Part shown: positions 43,846-53,173 of the stretch, in pieces
Layout of the letters: each line of letters opens with the position of its first letter
Numbering within the stretch: position 1 is the stretch's first letter
Source: Massilia sp. UBA2604
GTDB taxonomy: Bacteria > Pseudomonadota > Gammaproteobacteria > Burkholderiales > Burkholderiaceae_D
Direction of reading: 5' to 3'
Length of the DNA: 64,000 nucleotides
Assembly (NCBI GenBank): GCA_002339265.1
Contig: DDKG01000178.1
Span: 62,001 to 126,000, forward strand
The notes under the pieces: model-generated
What the model was told of the DNA's origin: nothing
Databases searched by the model: none
What the model saw: the letters and a program-made list of their open reading frames with translations, nothing else
Made by a program: the position numbers and the translations under genes

Positions 43846-46611
43846 TTACATCTTGAAGCGCAGGCTTACGCCATAGGTCGTCGGGTTGTAGCGGATATCG
43901 CGCGGCTGGTAGGGACCGAGCGAACTCTGAAATTTGGCGCGGGTCAGGTTGATCGCATCGAACTGCAGCGAAACCCTGGGATTGAGCTCGTAGCCGATGC
44001 TCAGGTCGACGAAGGTGGTGGCCTTCACCACGCGGTCCTGGTCGAACGGCGGCTCGGCGATCTGCTCGACGTAGTCCCCGCGGCGCGTTGCGGCCAGGCG
44101 GCCGGTGATGCCGTGGCCCTCGTACAGCAGCGCCACGTTGTAGTTCTGGCGCGCCACGCCCACCAGCGCGGTGGTGGTGAATTCATCGCTGTCGAACCCG
44201 GTCTTGCTCTCGTTGTCGCCGTCGATCCAGGTGTAGTTGAACTGGGCACCGAAGCCGCTCCACGGTCCGGGCAAGAAGTCGAAAAACTTCTGGATGCCGA
44301 ATTCCGCCCCGCGCAAGGTACCCTTGCCCGAGTTCTGCGGGCGGGTCACGCGATAGACCTGGCCGCCGATTGTTTCGTCGAGTGTGAAGTTCTGCAGGTA
44401 GCCGACGATATCACGGTGGAACAGCGCCAGCTGGGCGTAGCCGTTGTTCTTGAAATAGTACTCGAGGGTCGCGTCCAGGTTGGTCGAGCGGGTCGGGCTC
44501 AGGTAGGGATTTCCCGCGCCGCCGTTGCCCGGCGCGTTGACGGTCGGCGGCACCAGCGATAGCGCCGGATTGAGCGCGCTGAAGTTTGGCCGGGTGATGG
44601 TGCGCCCCACCGACAGGTGCGACTGCCAGTCGTCGGTCCAGCCGATGATCGCCGAGGCGCTGGGCAGGTAGTTGGTCTCGTAGGTCGACAGGTCGACATC
44701 GGATATCACATCGCCGATGCGCGTCTGCCCGCGCAGCTCGCGGTTCACGCGCACCACGCGTGCGCCGGCTTCGCCGCTGATGTCGATGCCGGCCAGCTCG
44801 GTGTCCCAGCGCGCGGCCAGGTACAAGGTCGCGCTGCGTTCGCGCTGGTCGAACAGGCGCGTCGGGTCTTCCGGCACCCGTCCGGGCCCCACCCCGTAGC
44901 CCTCGCGCACCAGGTTGGCATGGTCGATCAGGAAGTCGGCCGAGGGTGTCGCCCACGGCCCGCCCAGGCGGTCCAGGCCCGGCGACAGCTGCTGGAACGA
45001 CGGCCCGAAAGCCTGTTCCGGTGTCGGCCGCACCGGGCCGGTGAAATCGGCATGGCCCTCGGCGCCATGGTAGCTGGCCTTGCGCGTCGACAGGCGCACA
45101 CCGCCCAGCAGCGCACTGAAGAAGCCATCGCCGCCCAGGCGCCAGGTGGCGTCGGAGCGCCACTGGAATTGCGAGCCGGCCTGCTCGTTCCAGTTCTGCA
45201 CCAGGCCGCGCAGCACGAACTGGCCTGGGTCGCGCAGGGCGTTGGCGCTGCCCGGCGTGGTCACCGCATTGTAGCCGCCGTGGCCGTTGGCGCCGGAGGC
45301 GAACACGCTGGAACTCGCGCCCGGCACCTGCTGGTCGACGATCACCGTGTCGTTGACGAACTTGGAGCGCGTGTAGCCCAGTTGCGAATCGATGCTCAAG
45401 GGGCCGTCCGCGTACTTGAGGCCCAGGTTCAGGTAATGCGTGGTGGTGCGCTCGTTCTGGCCCCAGGTACTGGTGGCGGTATACGGGTCCCAGTCATAGG
45501 CGCCGCCGAACTGCGCCGCCGGCGCGCTGGCGGCCAGGATCGGGCAGATGGCGCCCATCGGCGTGTTGCAGTGCTGGCCTTGCGGGGCCAGCACCACGTT
45601 CGTCAGGCGCGGGGCCCAGGTGACGATGTTCAGGATGTAGTTCACGGCATTACGGCCCTGGTAGCCCATGCCCAGGTACTGCGCGCTGGCCTGCAGGCGC
45701 GGATTGATCTTCCACTGGAAGGCGCCGTGCACGCTCTGGCGCTCGCGCTCACCGCTGTTGTAGATGCCGCCGATGTTCGGTAACTGGCCAAGCACCTCGC
45801 TCTCCCCCAGCGCGAACGGAGGCCGCTCGCCCAGCCGGGTGGCGGTGCCGTCGGGCCGTACCGCGAACACATTGGTCGGCCGGTCGACCCATTGCACCGG
45901 ATAGGCCCAGTTCTCGCGGTTGACGGCGACGTCGAACAGGGCGCCCATCTCGCCGACATCCGTCTGCCAGCGGTTGCTGACCAGGAAGCCGCCGCCCGGA
46001 TTGTGCCGGTCCCTGGTGGCGTCGCTGCCATTGGTCTGCTGCAGGCGGTCTTCGATGTAGCCGCTGGCCGTGAAACCCTTGCTGTCGAACGGCGCGCGCA
46101 GGCGGATGTTGACGGCGCCGGCGATACCGCCCTCGAACTGGTTGGCGGTGGCCGATTTATACACTTCCAACCCGCCGATCGACTGCACCGGCAAGTCCTG
46201 GTACGAAAGGCGGCGTCCGGCGGCGGTGAAGATCTCGTTGCCGTCGAGCGTCGTGGCGACGTCGGGCAGGCCGCGGATGATGACGGTGTCGGTCTGGCCG
46301 CGGTCGCGACCGACCTGCACCCCGGCCACGCGCTGCAGGGCGTCGCCGGCCTGGCGGTCGGGGAATTTGCCGATGTCGTCGGCATTGATGGCGTCGACCA
46401 CCTGCACCGCATCGCGCTTGATGGTCTCGGCAGAGCGCAGGCTCTGGCGCAGGCCTGTTACTTCGACGATGGCGGTGGGGCCGCCGCCAGGACCAGGCGG
46501 CGCCGCGGCATCCGCTTTCTCTGCCTGCTCCGACTGTGCCAGCGCCGGCGCGGCAGGCGCCGACAGCAGCATGATGGCCGCGCAGATCGGCCTGAGGTTC
46601 GATCGGGTCAT
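43846..46611 (-). CDS. TonB-dependent receptor, carbohydrate type
   Basis: A 921-residue outer-membrane receptor of the TonB-Xanthomonas/Caulobacter group. Signal peptide (cut near PALAQSEQ), a TonB-box-like segment in TAIVEVTGLRQSL, plug domain with DIGKFPDRQAGDALQRVAGV and IIRGLPDVATTLDGNEIF, then the 22-strand barrel. It ends TYGVSLRFKM; a terminal Met after Lys is unusual, Phe being common. The ATG at 46611 follows AGGAGACAGG. Its position with two GH43 enzymes and an ABC importer argues for a pentose oligosaccharide ligand. Confidence 0.92.
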   Translation of the reverse strand: MTRSNLRPICAAIMLLSAPAAPALAQSEQAEKADAAAPPGPGGGPTAIVEVTGLRQSLRSAETIKRDAVQVVDAINADDIGKFPDRQAGDALQRVAGVQVGRDRGQTDTVIIRGLPDVATTLDGNEIFTAAGRRLSYQDLPVQSIGGLEVYKSATANQFEGGIAGAVNIRLRAPFDSKGFTASGYIEDRLQQTNGSDATRDRHNPGGGFLVSNRWQTDVGEMGALFDVAVNRENWAYPVQWVDRPTNVFAVRPDGTATRLGERPPFALGESEVLGQLPNIGGIYNSGERERQSVHGAFQWKINPRLQASAQYLGMGYQGRNAVNYILNIVTWAPRLTNVVLAPQGQHCNTPMGAICPILAASAPAAQFGGAYDWDPYTATSTWGQNERTTTHYLNLGLKYADGPLSIDSQLGYTRSKFVNDTVIVDQQVPGASSSVFASGANGHGGYNAVTTPGSANALRDPGQFVLRGLVQNWNEQAGSQFQWRSDATWRLGGDGFFSALLGGVRLSTRKASYHGAEGHADFTGPVRPTPEQAFGPSFQQLSPGLDRLGGPWATPSADFLIDHANLVREGYGVGPGRVPEDPTRLFDQRERSATLYLAARWDTELAGIDISGEAGARVVRVNRELRGQTRIGDVISDVDLSTYETNYLPSASAIIGWTDDWQSHLSVGRTITRPNFSALNPALSLVPPTVNAPGNGGAGNPYLSPTRSTNLDATLEYYFKNNGYAQLALFHRDIVGYLQNFTLDETIGGQVYRVTRPQNSGKGTLRGAEFGIQKFFDFLPGPWSGFGAQFNYTWIDGDNESKTGFDSDEFTTTALVGVARQNYNVALLYEGHGITGRLAATRRGDYVEQIAEPPFDQDRVVKATTFVDLSIGYELNPRVSLQFDAINLTRAKFQSSLGPYQPRDIRYNPTTYGVSLRFKM

Positions 46612-46710
46612 GCCTGTCTCCTGGTGTGGTGGTCGAGGGATCTCGTCCTGCCCGCCGGTCAGTGCCGGCTTGGGTCCATGCCACATACTAAGAGCGCCTC
46701 GAGCGCGTCA

Positions 46711-46736
46711 CCCATAACGAAATGCGCGGGAGCTAT
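46711..46736. promoter_or_regulatory. Candidate LysR operator, copy 2 (before TonB receptor)
   Basis: A 26-base element matching at 23 positions the one at 52110-52135. Shared blocks are ATAACGAAA and GCGCGGGAG followed by a TAT, on the plus strand. It lies 100-125 bases upstream of the receptor ATG. The gene context and lack of coding homology suggest a protein-binding site. Confidence 0.6.
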
Positions 46737-46745
46737 CCGAAATCG

Positions 46746-47888
46746 TCATGTCATGGGTTCGCGCAAGCCCTGACCAGCGGCGCTGTCGGCCCAGCCGGGC
46801 GTGAAAGCCCGGTCGCTGCTGTCGAACAGGAAGGCGCGGGTGGCCGGGAAGGCCAGCGTCACGCGGCTGCCGGGGGCCGGCGGCGCGGTGTCGGCGTCGC
46901 ATTTGAGCGCCACCATGTCGCCGCCGCCGTCGGCGTGCGCATAGACCAGGGTCACGTCGCCCAGGTACTCGACCAGGGCCACGCTGGCGCCGATGCCGCC
47001 GCCCTCGCCCGTGCGCACGATCTGCAGGTGTTCCGGACGCACGCCCAGCACCACCTTGTCGCCTGGCCTGGCGCGCGCGGCGTCGGCCGCCACCTGCACC
47101 CGCACCCCATGCGCCAGCTCGATGGTGGCGCCCCGCGCCTGGGCCACGACCAGCGTCGCGTCGAAGAAATTCATGCGCGGCGAGCCGAGAAAGCCTGCCA
47201 CGAAACGGTTGGCCGGACGCTCGTACAGTTCGAACGGGCTGCCGACCTGCTCGATCCGGCCGCCATTGAGCACGACGATCTTCTGGCCCAGCGTCATCGC
47301 TTCCACCTGGTCGTGGGTGACATAGATCATGGTGCTGCCCAGCTCACGGTGCAGGCGCGCCAGTTCGACCCGGGTCTGGCCGCGCAGGGCGGCGTCCAGG
47401 TTCGACAGGGGCTCGTCGAACAGGAAGACCTCGGGCTTGCGCACGATGGCGCGGCCGATCGCCACGCGCTGGCGCTGGCCACCGGACAGCGCCTTCGGCT
47501 TGCGCTCGAGCAGGTGGTCGATCTGCAGGATGCCGGCGGCGCGCTCCACCCGTGCGCGGATTTCATCCTTCGGCACCTTGGCCAGCCTGAGCGCGAACCC
47601 CATGTTCTCGAATACGCTCATGTGCGGATACAGGGCGTAGCTCTGGAATACCATCGCAATGCCGCGCCGGGACGGCTCGATCCCGTTGCTGACGACGCCG
47701 CCGATCTCCAGCGTGCCCTCGCCGACGTCCTCCAGTCCCGCGATGATGCGCAGCAGCGTCGACTTGCCGCAGCCGGACGGACCGACGAAGACGACGAACT
47801 CGCCGTCGGCGATCTCCAGGTCGACGTCCTTGATCACAAGGTTGTCGTCGAAGCGCTTGCGGATGCCGCTCAGGCTTACTGATGCCAT
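46746..47888 (-). CDS. Sugar ABC transporter ATP-binding protein (MalK/UgpC type)
   Basis: A 380-residue ATPase. Walker A is GPSGCGKST (36-44), the signature is LSGGQRQRVAIGRA, Walker B is VFLFDEPLSNLD and the switch His is in VTHDQVEAMTLG. The C-terminal OB-fold (TOBE) domain of the MalK/UgpC class is present. It energises the two permeases encoded just upstream, 30 bases away. MalK-type subunits may serve several importers, so it could also support the permease-less binding proteins elsewhere in this window. Confidence 0.93.
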   Translation of the reverse strand: MASVSLSGIRKRFDDNLVIKDVDLEIADGEFVVFVGPSGCGKSTLLRIIAGLEDVGEGTLEIGGVVSNGIEPSRRGIAMVFQSYALYPHMSVFENMGFALRLAKVPKDEIRARVERAAGILQIDHLLERKPKALSGGQRQRVAIGRAIVRKPEVFLFDEPLSNLDAALRGQTRVELARLHRELGSTMIYVTHDQVEAMTLGQKIVVLNGGRIEQVGSPFELYERPANRFVAGFLGSPRMNFFDATLVVAQARGATIELAHGVRVQVAADAARARPGDKVVLGVRPEHLQIVRTGEGGGIGASVALVEYLGDVTLVYAHADGGGDMVALKCDADTAPPAPGSRVTLAFPATRAFLFDSSDRAFTPGWADSAAGQGLREPMT

Positions 47889-47918
47889 GTTCTGCCTCTA
47901 TTCGTCATTCTGTTTCGA

Positions 47919-48752
47919 TCAGCCCTTGAGGCCACTGGCGGCCAGGAAGCCCTGGGTCACGCGGCGCTGGAACACCACATACGCCAGCGCCACCGGCAGC
48001 GCCCCGAGTAGGGCCGCCGCCATGAGCTGCGCATAGCGCACCCCGAAAGCATCGTAGGTCTGGGTCAGGCCCAGCGGAATCGTCATCATGTCGTTCGACG
48101 TCACGATGATGAACGGCCACAGGAAGTTGTTCCACGCGCCGATGAAGGTCACGATCGCCATCGCCCACACGATGTTGCCCGAGATCGGCAGGTAGACGCT
48201 CCAGAGCACGCGCAAAGGCCCCGCCCCATCCATCACCGCCGCCTCGCGAAAGTCCGCGGGAACCGCATCGAAGAACTGCTTGAACACATAGATCACCACC
48301 GGCGACACCACTTGCGGCAGCACCAGGCCGGCGTAGCTGTTGATCAGTCCGAGCCCGTTCATGGTGCGAAACAGCGGCACCAGCAAGGCCTCGAAAGGCA
48401 GCAGGAAGGCCAGCATGGCGATGCCGAACAGGAGCGAACGTCCCTTGAAGCGCAGCTGCGAGAACGCGTAGGCCGCCGTCAGGCTGATCGCCATCGTCAC
48501 CAGCGTCACCAGCAGCGCCACCAGCGCGCTGTTGAACAGCCAGCGCGGCAGGTTGCCGGCGCCGAGCGTCCTGGCGAAGGCGTCCAGGGTCCAGGTGCGC
48601 GGCAGCCAGTGGAAGGTCGCGGACACGGTCTCGAGTTCGGGCCGCAGCGCGGTCGACAGGGCCCACAGCAGCGGGAAGACCCACAGCGCCGCCAACACGC
48701 AGGCCGACGCCGTGGCCACGATGCTCCAGCCGAGCTGCGACGGATGCCTCAT
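47919..48752 (-). CDS. Carbohydrate ABC permease (MalG type)
   Basis: A 277-residue inner-membrane permease with six helices and the EAA loop (EAAVMDGAGPLRVLWSVYLPIS) that docks onto the ATPase. The start overlaps the upstream permease stop (ATGA). It forms a heterodimer with the MalF-type permease. Confidence 0.93.
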   Translation of the reverse strand: MRHPSQLGWSIVATASACVLAALWVFPLLWALSTALRPELETVSATFHWLPRTWTLDAFARTLGAGNLPRWLFNSALVALLVTLVTMAISLTAAYAFSQLRFKGRSLLFGIAMLAFLLPFEALLVPLFRTMNGLGLINSYAGLVLPQVVSPVVIYVFKQFFDAVPADFREAAVMDGAGPLRVLWSVYLPISGNIVWAMAIVTFIGAWNNFLWPFIIVTSNDMMTIPLGLTQTYDAFGVRYAQLMAAALLGALPVALAYVVFQRRVTQGFLAASGLKG

Positions 48753-49672
48753 GCGCCCCTCCCCGCGCGCGTCCGGCGCCACGAGCGGCCCAGCCACAGC
48801 TGCAGCAACGACAGCGCGATCACGACCACCATGAAGGCCATCGCGATCGCCGCCGCATAGCCGGCGTCGCTCTGGGTGAACGCGGTCTCGTACATATAGT
48901 GCAAGGTCACGCGGGTGGTGTTGAACGGCCCGCCGGTGGTAAGGATATAGGTCTGGCCAAAGATCTTGAGCGACGCGATCAGCTGCAGCAAGAGCGCGGT
49001 GCCGACCACCGGCCGCAGGGCCGGCCAGGTGATCGCCCGGAACAATGTGAAGCCGCGCGCGCCGTCCAGCGCAGCCGCCTCGTACAGCTCGGCCGGGATA
49101 TTGCGCAGGCCGGCCAGCAGCATCAGCATATTGAAGCCCACGGTCCACCAGATGGTACCGATCGCCACCATCGGCATGGCCCAATCGACGTCGGCGAGCC
49201 AGGCGCGCTGGCCACCGACGATGTGGTTGACGACGCCCGACGAGGGCTGCAGCATCCAGTCGGCGATCAGGGTCATCACCGAGATCGGCAACACGTAGGG
49301 CAGGAAAAAAGCGCCCTGTAGCCAGCTGGAAGCGCGCACGAAGCGGTGCACCAGCAGCGCCATCACCAACCCCAGGGCGGTCAGCGGGATCACGGTCAGC
49401 AGCGAAAAATAAAAGGTGTGGCCGAGCGAAGCCCAGAACGCCTCGTCCTGCACCAGGGTCGCGTAGTTGGCCAGGCCGACGAAGGCGCTGGTGCGCGTCA
49501 GGCTGCTCTCGGTCAGGCTCAGCCAGAAGGTCTGGACCGCCGGCCCCAAGAAGAACAAGAGAAAGACCAGCAAGAAGGGCGCCAGCAGCAGCGCCGCGGG
49601 CAGGCCCTCGGCACGCCCCGCCGTGGGCGGTGCGGACCGGGCCAGCTCCATGTTTGCGACGCGTTTGGACAT
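48749..49672 (-). CDS. Carbohydrate ABC permease (MalF type)
   Basis: A 307-residue inner-membrane permease with six helices and the EAA loop YEAAALDGARGFTLFRAITWP. The ATG at 49672 follows AAGGAAG. It lacks the extra large periplasmic P2 loop of enterobacterial MalF, as in most sugar importers of the CUT1 class. It is 30 bases after the solute-binding protein gene. Confidence 0.93.
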   Translation of the reverse strand: MSKRVANMELARSAPPTAGRAEGLPAALLLAPFLLVFLLFFLGPAVQTFWLSLTESSLTRTSAFVGLANYATLVQDEAFWASLGHTFYFSLLTVIPLTALGLVMALLVHRFVRASSWLQGAFFLPYVLPISVMTLIADWMLQPSSGVVNHIVGGQRAWLADVDWAMPMVAIGTIWWTVGFNMLMLLAGLRNIPAELYEAAALDGARGFTLFRAITWPALRPVVGTALLLQLIASLKIFGQTYILTTGGPFNTTRVTLHYMYETAFTQSDAGYAAAIAMAFMVVVIALSLLQLWLGRSWRRTRAGRGA

Positions 49673-49702
49673 TGCTTCTTCCTTGCTCCTGGTACCCATC
49701 AA

Positions 49703-50998
49703 TCAATAACGGGGCGGCCGCTTGCGCAGCAGGCGCGACGCCTCTTTCTCGAACATGCGCAGTGCCTGCGCAGGCGCCAACTGGCCGGACAAGGCGCCGG
49801 GCAGGTATTTGGACGCCATCGCCTCGACCGGTCCGGCCGCGCCCATATACCAGCCGCCCGGGTCGTAGACCACGTTCGCGATCGCGCCGGCGTACAGGGC
49901 GTTGGGCATCAGCGCGCGCGCCGCGGGCGATTCGGCCACCGGACGGTAGGCCGGCACGTGCCCTCCCTCGGCCCAGCCCATCGAGTTGCGGCTCACGAAG
50001 GCCATGAAATCCAGCGCCGCGCGCAGTTTGGCGGGCGCCATCGGCCTGCCCTCGTTGGCGGGGATCGCGAACGCATGCGAGTCGGTCCACACGCTGGCGT
50101 CCTGGTACAGCCGCGGCAGCGGCACGATGCCGTATGCGAAGCCGAGCGTGCGCTGGCGCGTGGCGCGCACCAGTTCCGGCACCTCCCATACGCCGTTGAC
50201 CATGAAGCCGGCTCCGCCGCCCATGAACTGGCTGGTCGATGCCGGGTAGTCCAGCCCCGCCTGGGCATAGCCGCCGGTGAACCAGGCGCTGACCCTGGCC
50301 AGCTCCTCGACGCCGGCGGCGCCATAGGCGAAGCGGCCGTCCTCGATCAGCGGCGCCTTGCGCTGCGCCAGCAGCGACACCCACAGGCGCCAGATCGCAT
50401 AGGAGCTCTGGCTGGCCTCCATCGCCAGCCCGGCCCTGCCGGTCTTCTGCTTCACCCCGCGAAAGGCCGCGCTCAAGGCTGCATGGCCCTCGATGGGCTT
50501 GAGGACGCTGGCGTCGTCGAGCAGTCCGGCCTGGGCCGCCAGGGTCTTGTTGTAGTACAGGACCAGCGGATGCAGGTCGAGCGGGATGGCGTAGCTGGCG
50601 CCCTCATAATGCGATTTCTCCCACTGGCGCGGAAAGTAGTCGCTGCCTTTCAGGCCTGCGGCCTTGAGTTCGTGGTCGCCGATCGGGCGCAGCACGCCGC
50701 CGCCGGCCAGGTTGGGCAGGCGCGACAGGTGGATGGTGGCGATGTCCGGCCCCTCGCCTACCACCGACGAGGTAATCAGCTTGGTGTAGAACGGCTCGCC
50801 CCATTTCAGCGTGGTGCTCACCACGCGCGCCGCGCGCTGGCTGGCGTTGAAGGCGTCGACCAGCGCGCGCATGCGCGCGCCATCGCCGCCGCTGAGCAGC
50901 GTCCACATGCGGATCTCGACCGGCGCCTGCGCGCTGGCACGCAGCGCCGGCATTCCGAGCAGGATCGAAGCCGCGAGTAGTTTCCTGCGCTTTGTCAC
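49703..50998 (-). CDS. CUT1-type sugar solute-binding protein
   Basis: A 431-residue periplasmic protein. The signal peptide ends near ALRASAQA. The UgpB/MalE-like fold follows (IRMWTLLSGGDGARMRALVDAFNAS, SFVDNPFMGG-like ASTSQFMGGGAGFMVNG). The start is a GTG at 50998 with GGGAGA upstream. First of the four ABC genes; the ligand is probably the product of the secreted GH43 enzyme encoded 60 bases upstream. Confidence 0.9.
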   Translation of the reverse strand: MTKRRKLLAASILLGMPALRASAQAPVEIRMWTLLSGGDGARMRALVDAFNASQRAARVVSTTLKWGEPFYTKLITSSVVGEGPDIATIHLSRLPNLAGGGVLRPIGDHELKAAGLKGSDYFPRQWEKSHYEGASYAIPLDLHPLVLYYNKTLAAQAGLLDDASVLKPIEGHAALSAAFRGVKQKTGRAGLAMEASQSSYAIWRLWVSLLAQRKAPLIEDGRFAYGAAGVEELARVSAWFTGGYAQAGLDYPASTSQFMGGGAGFMVNGVWEVPELVRATRQRTLGFAYGIVPLPRLYQDASVWTDSHAFAIPANEGRPMAPAKLRAALDFMAFVSRNSMGWAEGGHVPAYRPVAESPAARALMPNALYAGAIANVVYDPGGWYMGAAGPVEAMASKYLPGALSGQLAPAQALRMFEKEASRLLRKRPPRY

Positions 50999-51058
50999 TC
51001 TGTCTCCCTGTCGATGCACCGGTGCTATTATGGACTGCAATCGGCCGGCGCAGCGCCC

Positions 51059-52033
51059 TTACCTGACCAGTGTCGGGCCATGCACCACGGGTTGGCCGTC
51101 GACCCAATCGAGCTTGTCGATGTAGAGAAAGCGCCGGCCGCCTCGGCTGCCGTCCGGCTTGAGCTCCCACGCATGGTAGGCAATGTAGTCGCGGCCGCCG
51201 GCCTGGAACACCGACTGGTGGCCCGGCCCCATCAGCGCCACCTCGGGGCGGCTTTTCAGGAATGGCCCGTCGCCCACCGGCTGGCAAGGTCCCATTGGAC
51301 CGGCGCAGCTAGCGTGGCCCGCCGCATACGAGCCGTCGCCGAAATCGTTGGCAGAATACAGCAGCGTGTATCTGCCGCCGCGCCGAACCATCGTCGGCGC
51401 CTCGATCACCTTGCCTTCCCATGCGCGCCCGTTGGTGAGCAGCCTGGTGGGCTGGCCCACCAGTCCCAGGCCGCCCGGCCGCAGCTCCTGGGCGAAGATG
51501 TGGGTGGGCTGCTTGCAGCAGTTGCCGTCGTTCTTGAAGTACAGGTAGAGCCGGCCGCCGTCCTGGAACGGGCTGGCGTCGATGGTCCCGCCCAGCTCCG
51601 CCTGGCATATCAGGGGCGCGGCAGCACCATCGACGAAGGGGCCGCGCGGCGAATACGCCACCGCCGCGCCGACGCACTGGCGGTCGGATGCCTTGTCGTG
51701 GGCCGTGTAGTACAGCACGTAGCGCCCCCCGAGCTTGATGACTTCGGGCGCCCACACGTGCGGCACCGGCTGGCGCACCCAGGACGCCAGCACCGGCATT
51801 GCGTCGGGCAGTGCGCGCCAGGCCTGCAGGTCGGCCGAATGCAGCAGCTGGACGTGCTTGCCATTTGCATTGGTCGCGTAAGCGTAATAGCCGTCGCCGT
51901 GCGGCAGCACGAAGGGGTCGGGGAAATCGCCCAGCGAGCTCGATGCTGGCTGTGGCAGGAGCTGGGCCTGGCCCGGCAACGGCAACAGTGCCGCGCACAG
52001 GCTGGCCAGGCAAAGTGGCAAGCGGTGGTCCAT
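51059..52033 (-). CDS. Secreted GH43 glycoside hydrolase
   Basis: A 324-residue five-bladed propeller enzyme with a signal peptide (LPGQAQ). Likely catalytic residues are Asp39 (FPDPFVL), Asp152 (TIDASPF) and Glu211 (VIEAPTM). Cysteines at 171-172 and elsewhere suit an extracytoplasmic protein. It would release arabinose or xylose units, or short oligosaccharides, in the periplasm. It has a candidate LysR site 77-102 bases upstream of its ATG and leads the ABC operon. Confidence 0.88.
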   Translation of the reverse strand: MDHRLPLCLASLCAALLPLPGQAQLLPQPASSSLGDFPDPFVLPHGDGYYAYATNANGKHVQLLHSADLQAWRALPDAMPVLASWVRQPVPHVWAPEVIKLGGRYVLYYTAHDKASDRQCVGAAVAYSPRGPFVDGAAAPLICQAELGGTIDASPFQDGGRLYLYFKNDGNCCKQPTHIFAQELRPGGLGLVGQPTRLLTNGRAWEGKVIEAPTMVRRGGRYTLLYSANDFGDGSYAAGHASCAGPMGPCQPVGDGPFLKSRPEVALMGPGHQSVFQAGGRDYIAYHAWELKPDGSRGGRRFLYIDKLDWVDGQPVVHGPTLVR

Positions 52034-52109
52034 GGATGGCTGTCTCCTCGGCGCCGTTGGCGGCTGCTCGTGTGGTGACAGGAATCATACGAACGCCAAC
52101 CGCCCGCCT

Positions 52110-52135
52110 CCTATAACGAAACGCGCGGGAGATAT
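52110..52135. promoter_or_regulatory. Candidate LysR operator, copy 1 (before secreted GH43)
   Basis: The partner of the element at 46711-46736. Shared blocks ATAACGAAA and GCGCGGGAG are separated by one base in both copies. It overlaps the last codons and stop of the LysR gene, so the same bases encode the regulator's C-terminus and probably bind it. Confidence 0.6.
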
Positions 52136-53100
52136 GCCAATTCCGTATTCATCAGGCGCGCGCGGCGCGCCATGCCGGCCGCTTCGTGCAGCGCCGCCAG
52201 CATCGCCTCGGCCGACGGCGACAGCTGATGGCGCTTGCGCGTGACGATGCCGTAGACGTCGGCGCGCAGCCCGAGGTCGAACGACAGCAGCGCCAGCTGG
52301 CCGGCGTCAAGCTGGGTGCGCACCAGTTCGGGCGGCAAGGCGACCACCCGCTCGCCACTGGCCAGCAACTGCGGCAGCAGCGGCAGCGATGCCGTTTCGA
52401 CGACGTCCTGCGGCGGCTCCAGTCCCCTGGCCATGAACAGGGCCATCAGCTGATCGCGCAGGCGGCACGGCGGCGGCAGGATCCAGGCCGCCCCGGCCAG
52501 GTCGGACAATTCCAGGTCGGCGCGCGCCAGCCAGGGGTGGCCCGCGCGCACCACCAGCGCGTGCGGCTCGTCGGCCAGCGGTTCGAAATCGAGTTCGGCG
52601 CCGGCCGCGGGGTCGAGCACGTAGCCGACCACGATGTCGACGTCGCCGGCGCGCAGCGTCTCGACCAGCGCCTCGCTGCTCTCGACGTTCAGGACCACTT
52701 GCACCCGCGGACTGCGCTCCTTGAGGAGCCGCACCGCCTGGGGCAGCAAGGCCAAGGCCGGCGTGAGCACGCTGCCGACGCATACGCGTCCGTCGACGCC
52801 GGCAAGGCCCTGCATGATTTCCTGGTGGGCGGCGTCCATCTCGGCCAGCGCCGCCCCGGCGCGCCGGATCAGGATCTTGCCGTGCCAGGTGGGCACCACG
52901 CCGCGCGGCAGGCGTTCGAACAGGGGCACGCCAAGGGCATGCTCGAGTTCGCCGATCAGTTTCGAGGCGCCGGGCTGGGTCAGCCCCGCCGCTTCGGCGG
53001 CATGCAGGATGGATGGGTGACGTCCCAGTTCGACCAGCAGCACCAGATGGCGCGTCTTGAGGTGGAAGCGGATGAACCGGGTCGAGGATGCGTCGCGCAT
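52111..53100 (-). CDS. LysR-family regulator (GbpR-like)
   Basis: A 329-residue regulator. The N-terminal winged helix reads LAVELGRH-like VLLVELGRHPSILHAAEAAGL then TQPGASKLIGELEHALGVPLFER. The C-terminal periplasmic-binding-like effector domain is complete. The sequence resembles GbpR-type regulators that control sugar-binding and uptake genes. It is transcribed toward the GH43-ABC operon, unlike most LysR genes, which are divergent from their targets. Confidence 0.88.
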   Translation of the reverse strand: MRDASSTRFIRFHLKTRHLVLLVELGRHPSILHAAEAAGLTQPGASKLIGELEHALGVPLFERLPRGVVPTWHGKILIRRAGAALAEMDAAHQEIMQGLAGVDGRVCVGSVLTPALALLPQAVRLLKERSPRVQVVLNVESSEALVETLRAGDVDIVVGYVLDPAAGAELDFEPLADEPHALVVRAGHPWLARADLELSDLAGAAWILPPPCRLRDQLMALFMARGLEPPQDVVETASLPLLPQLLASGERVVALPPELVRTQLDAGQLALLSFDLGLRADVYGIVTRKRHQLSPSAEAMLAALHEAAGMARRARLMNTELAYLPRVSL

Positions 53101-53173
53101 GCCGCATGGCCTGTTGTCGTTTCTTTAATCCTAAAGCATTGCGCGCGCCAGCGTCAAATAATGATTGGACGTG

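Noticed and set aside
46708-46902. Open frame across the 3' end of malK and the operator copy
   Set aside because: It is a shadow of malK in another frame, has no ribosome site, and its similarity to the LysR C-terminus comes only from the shared DNA element.
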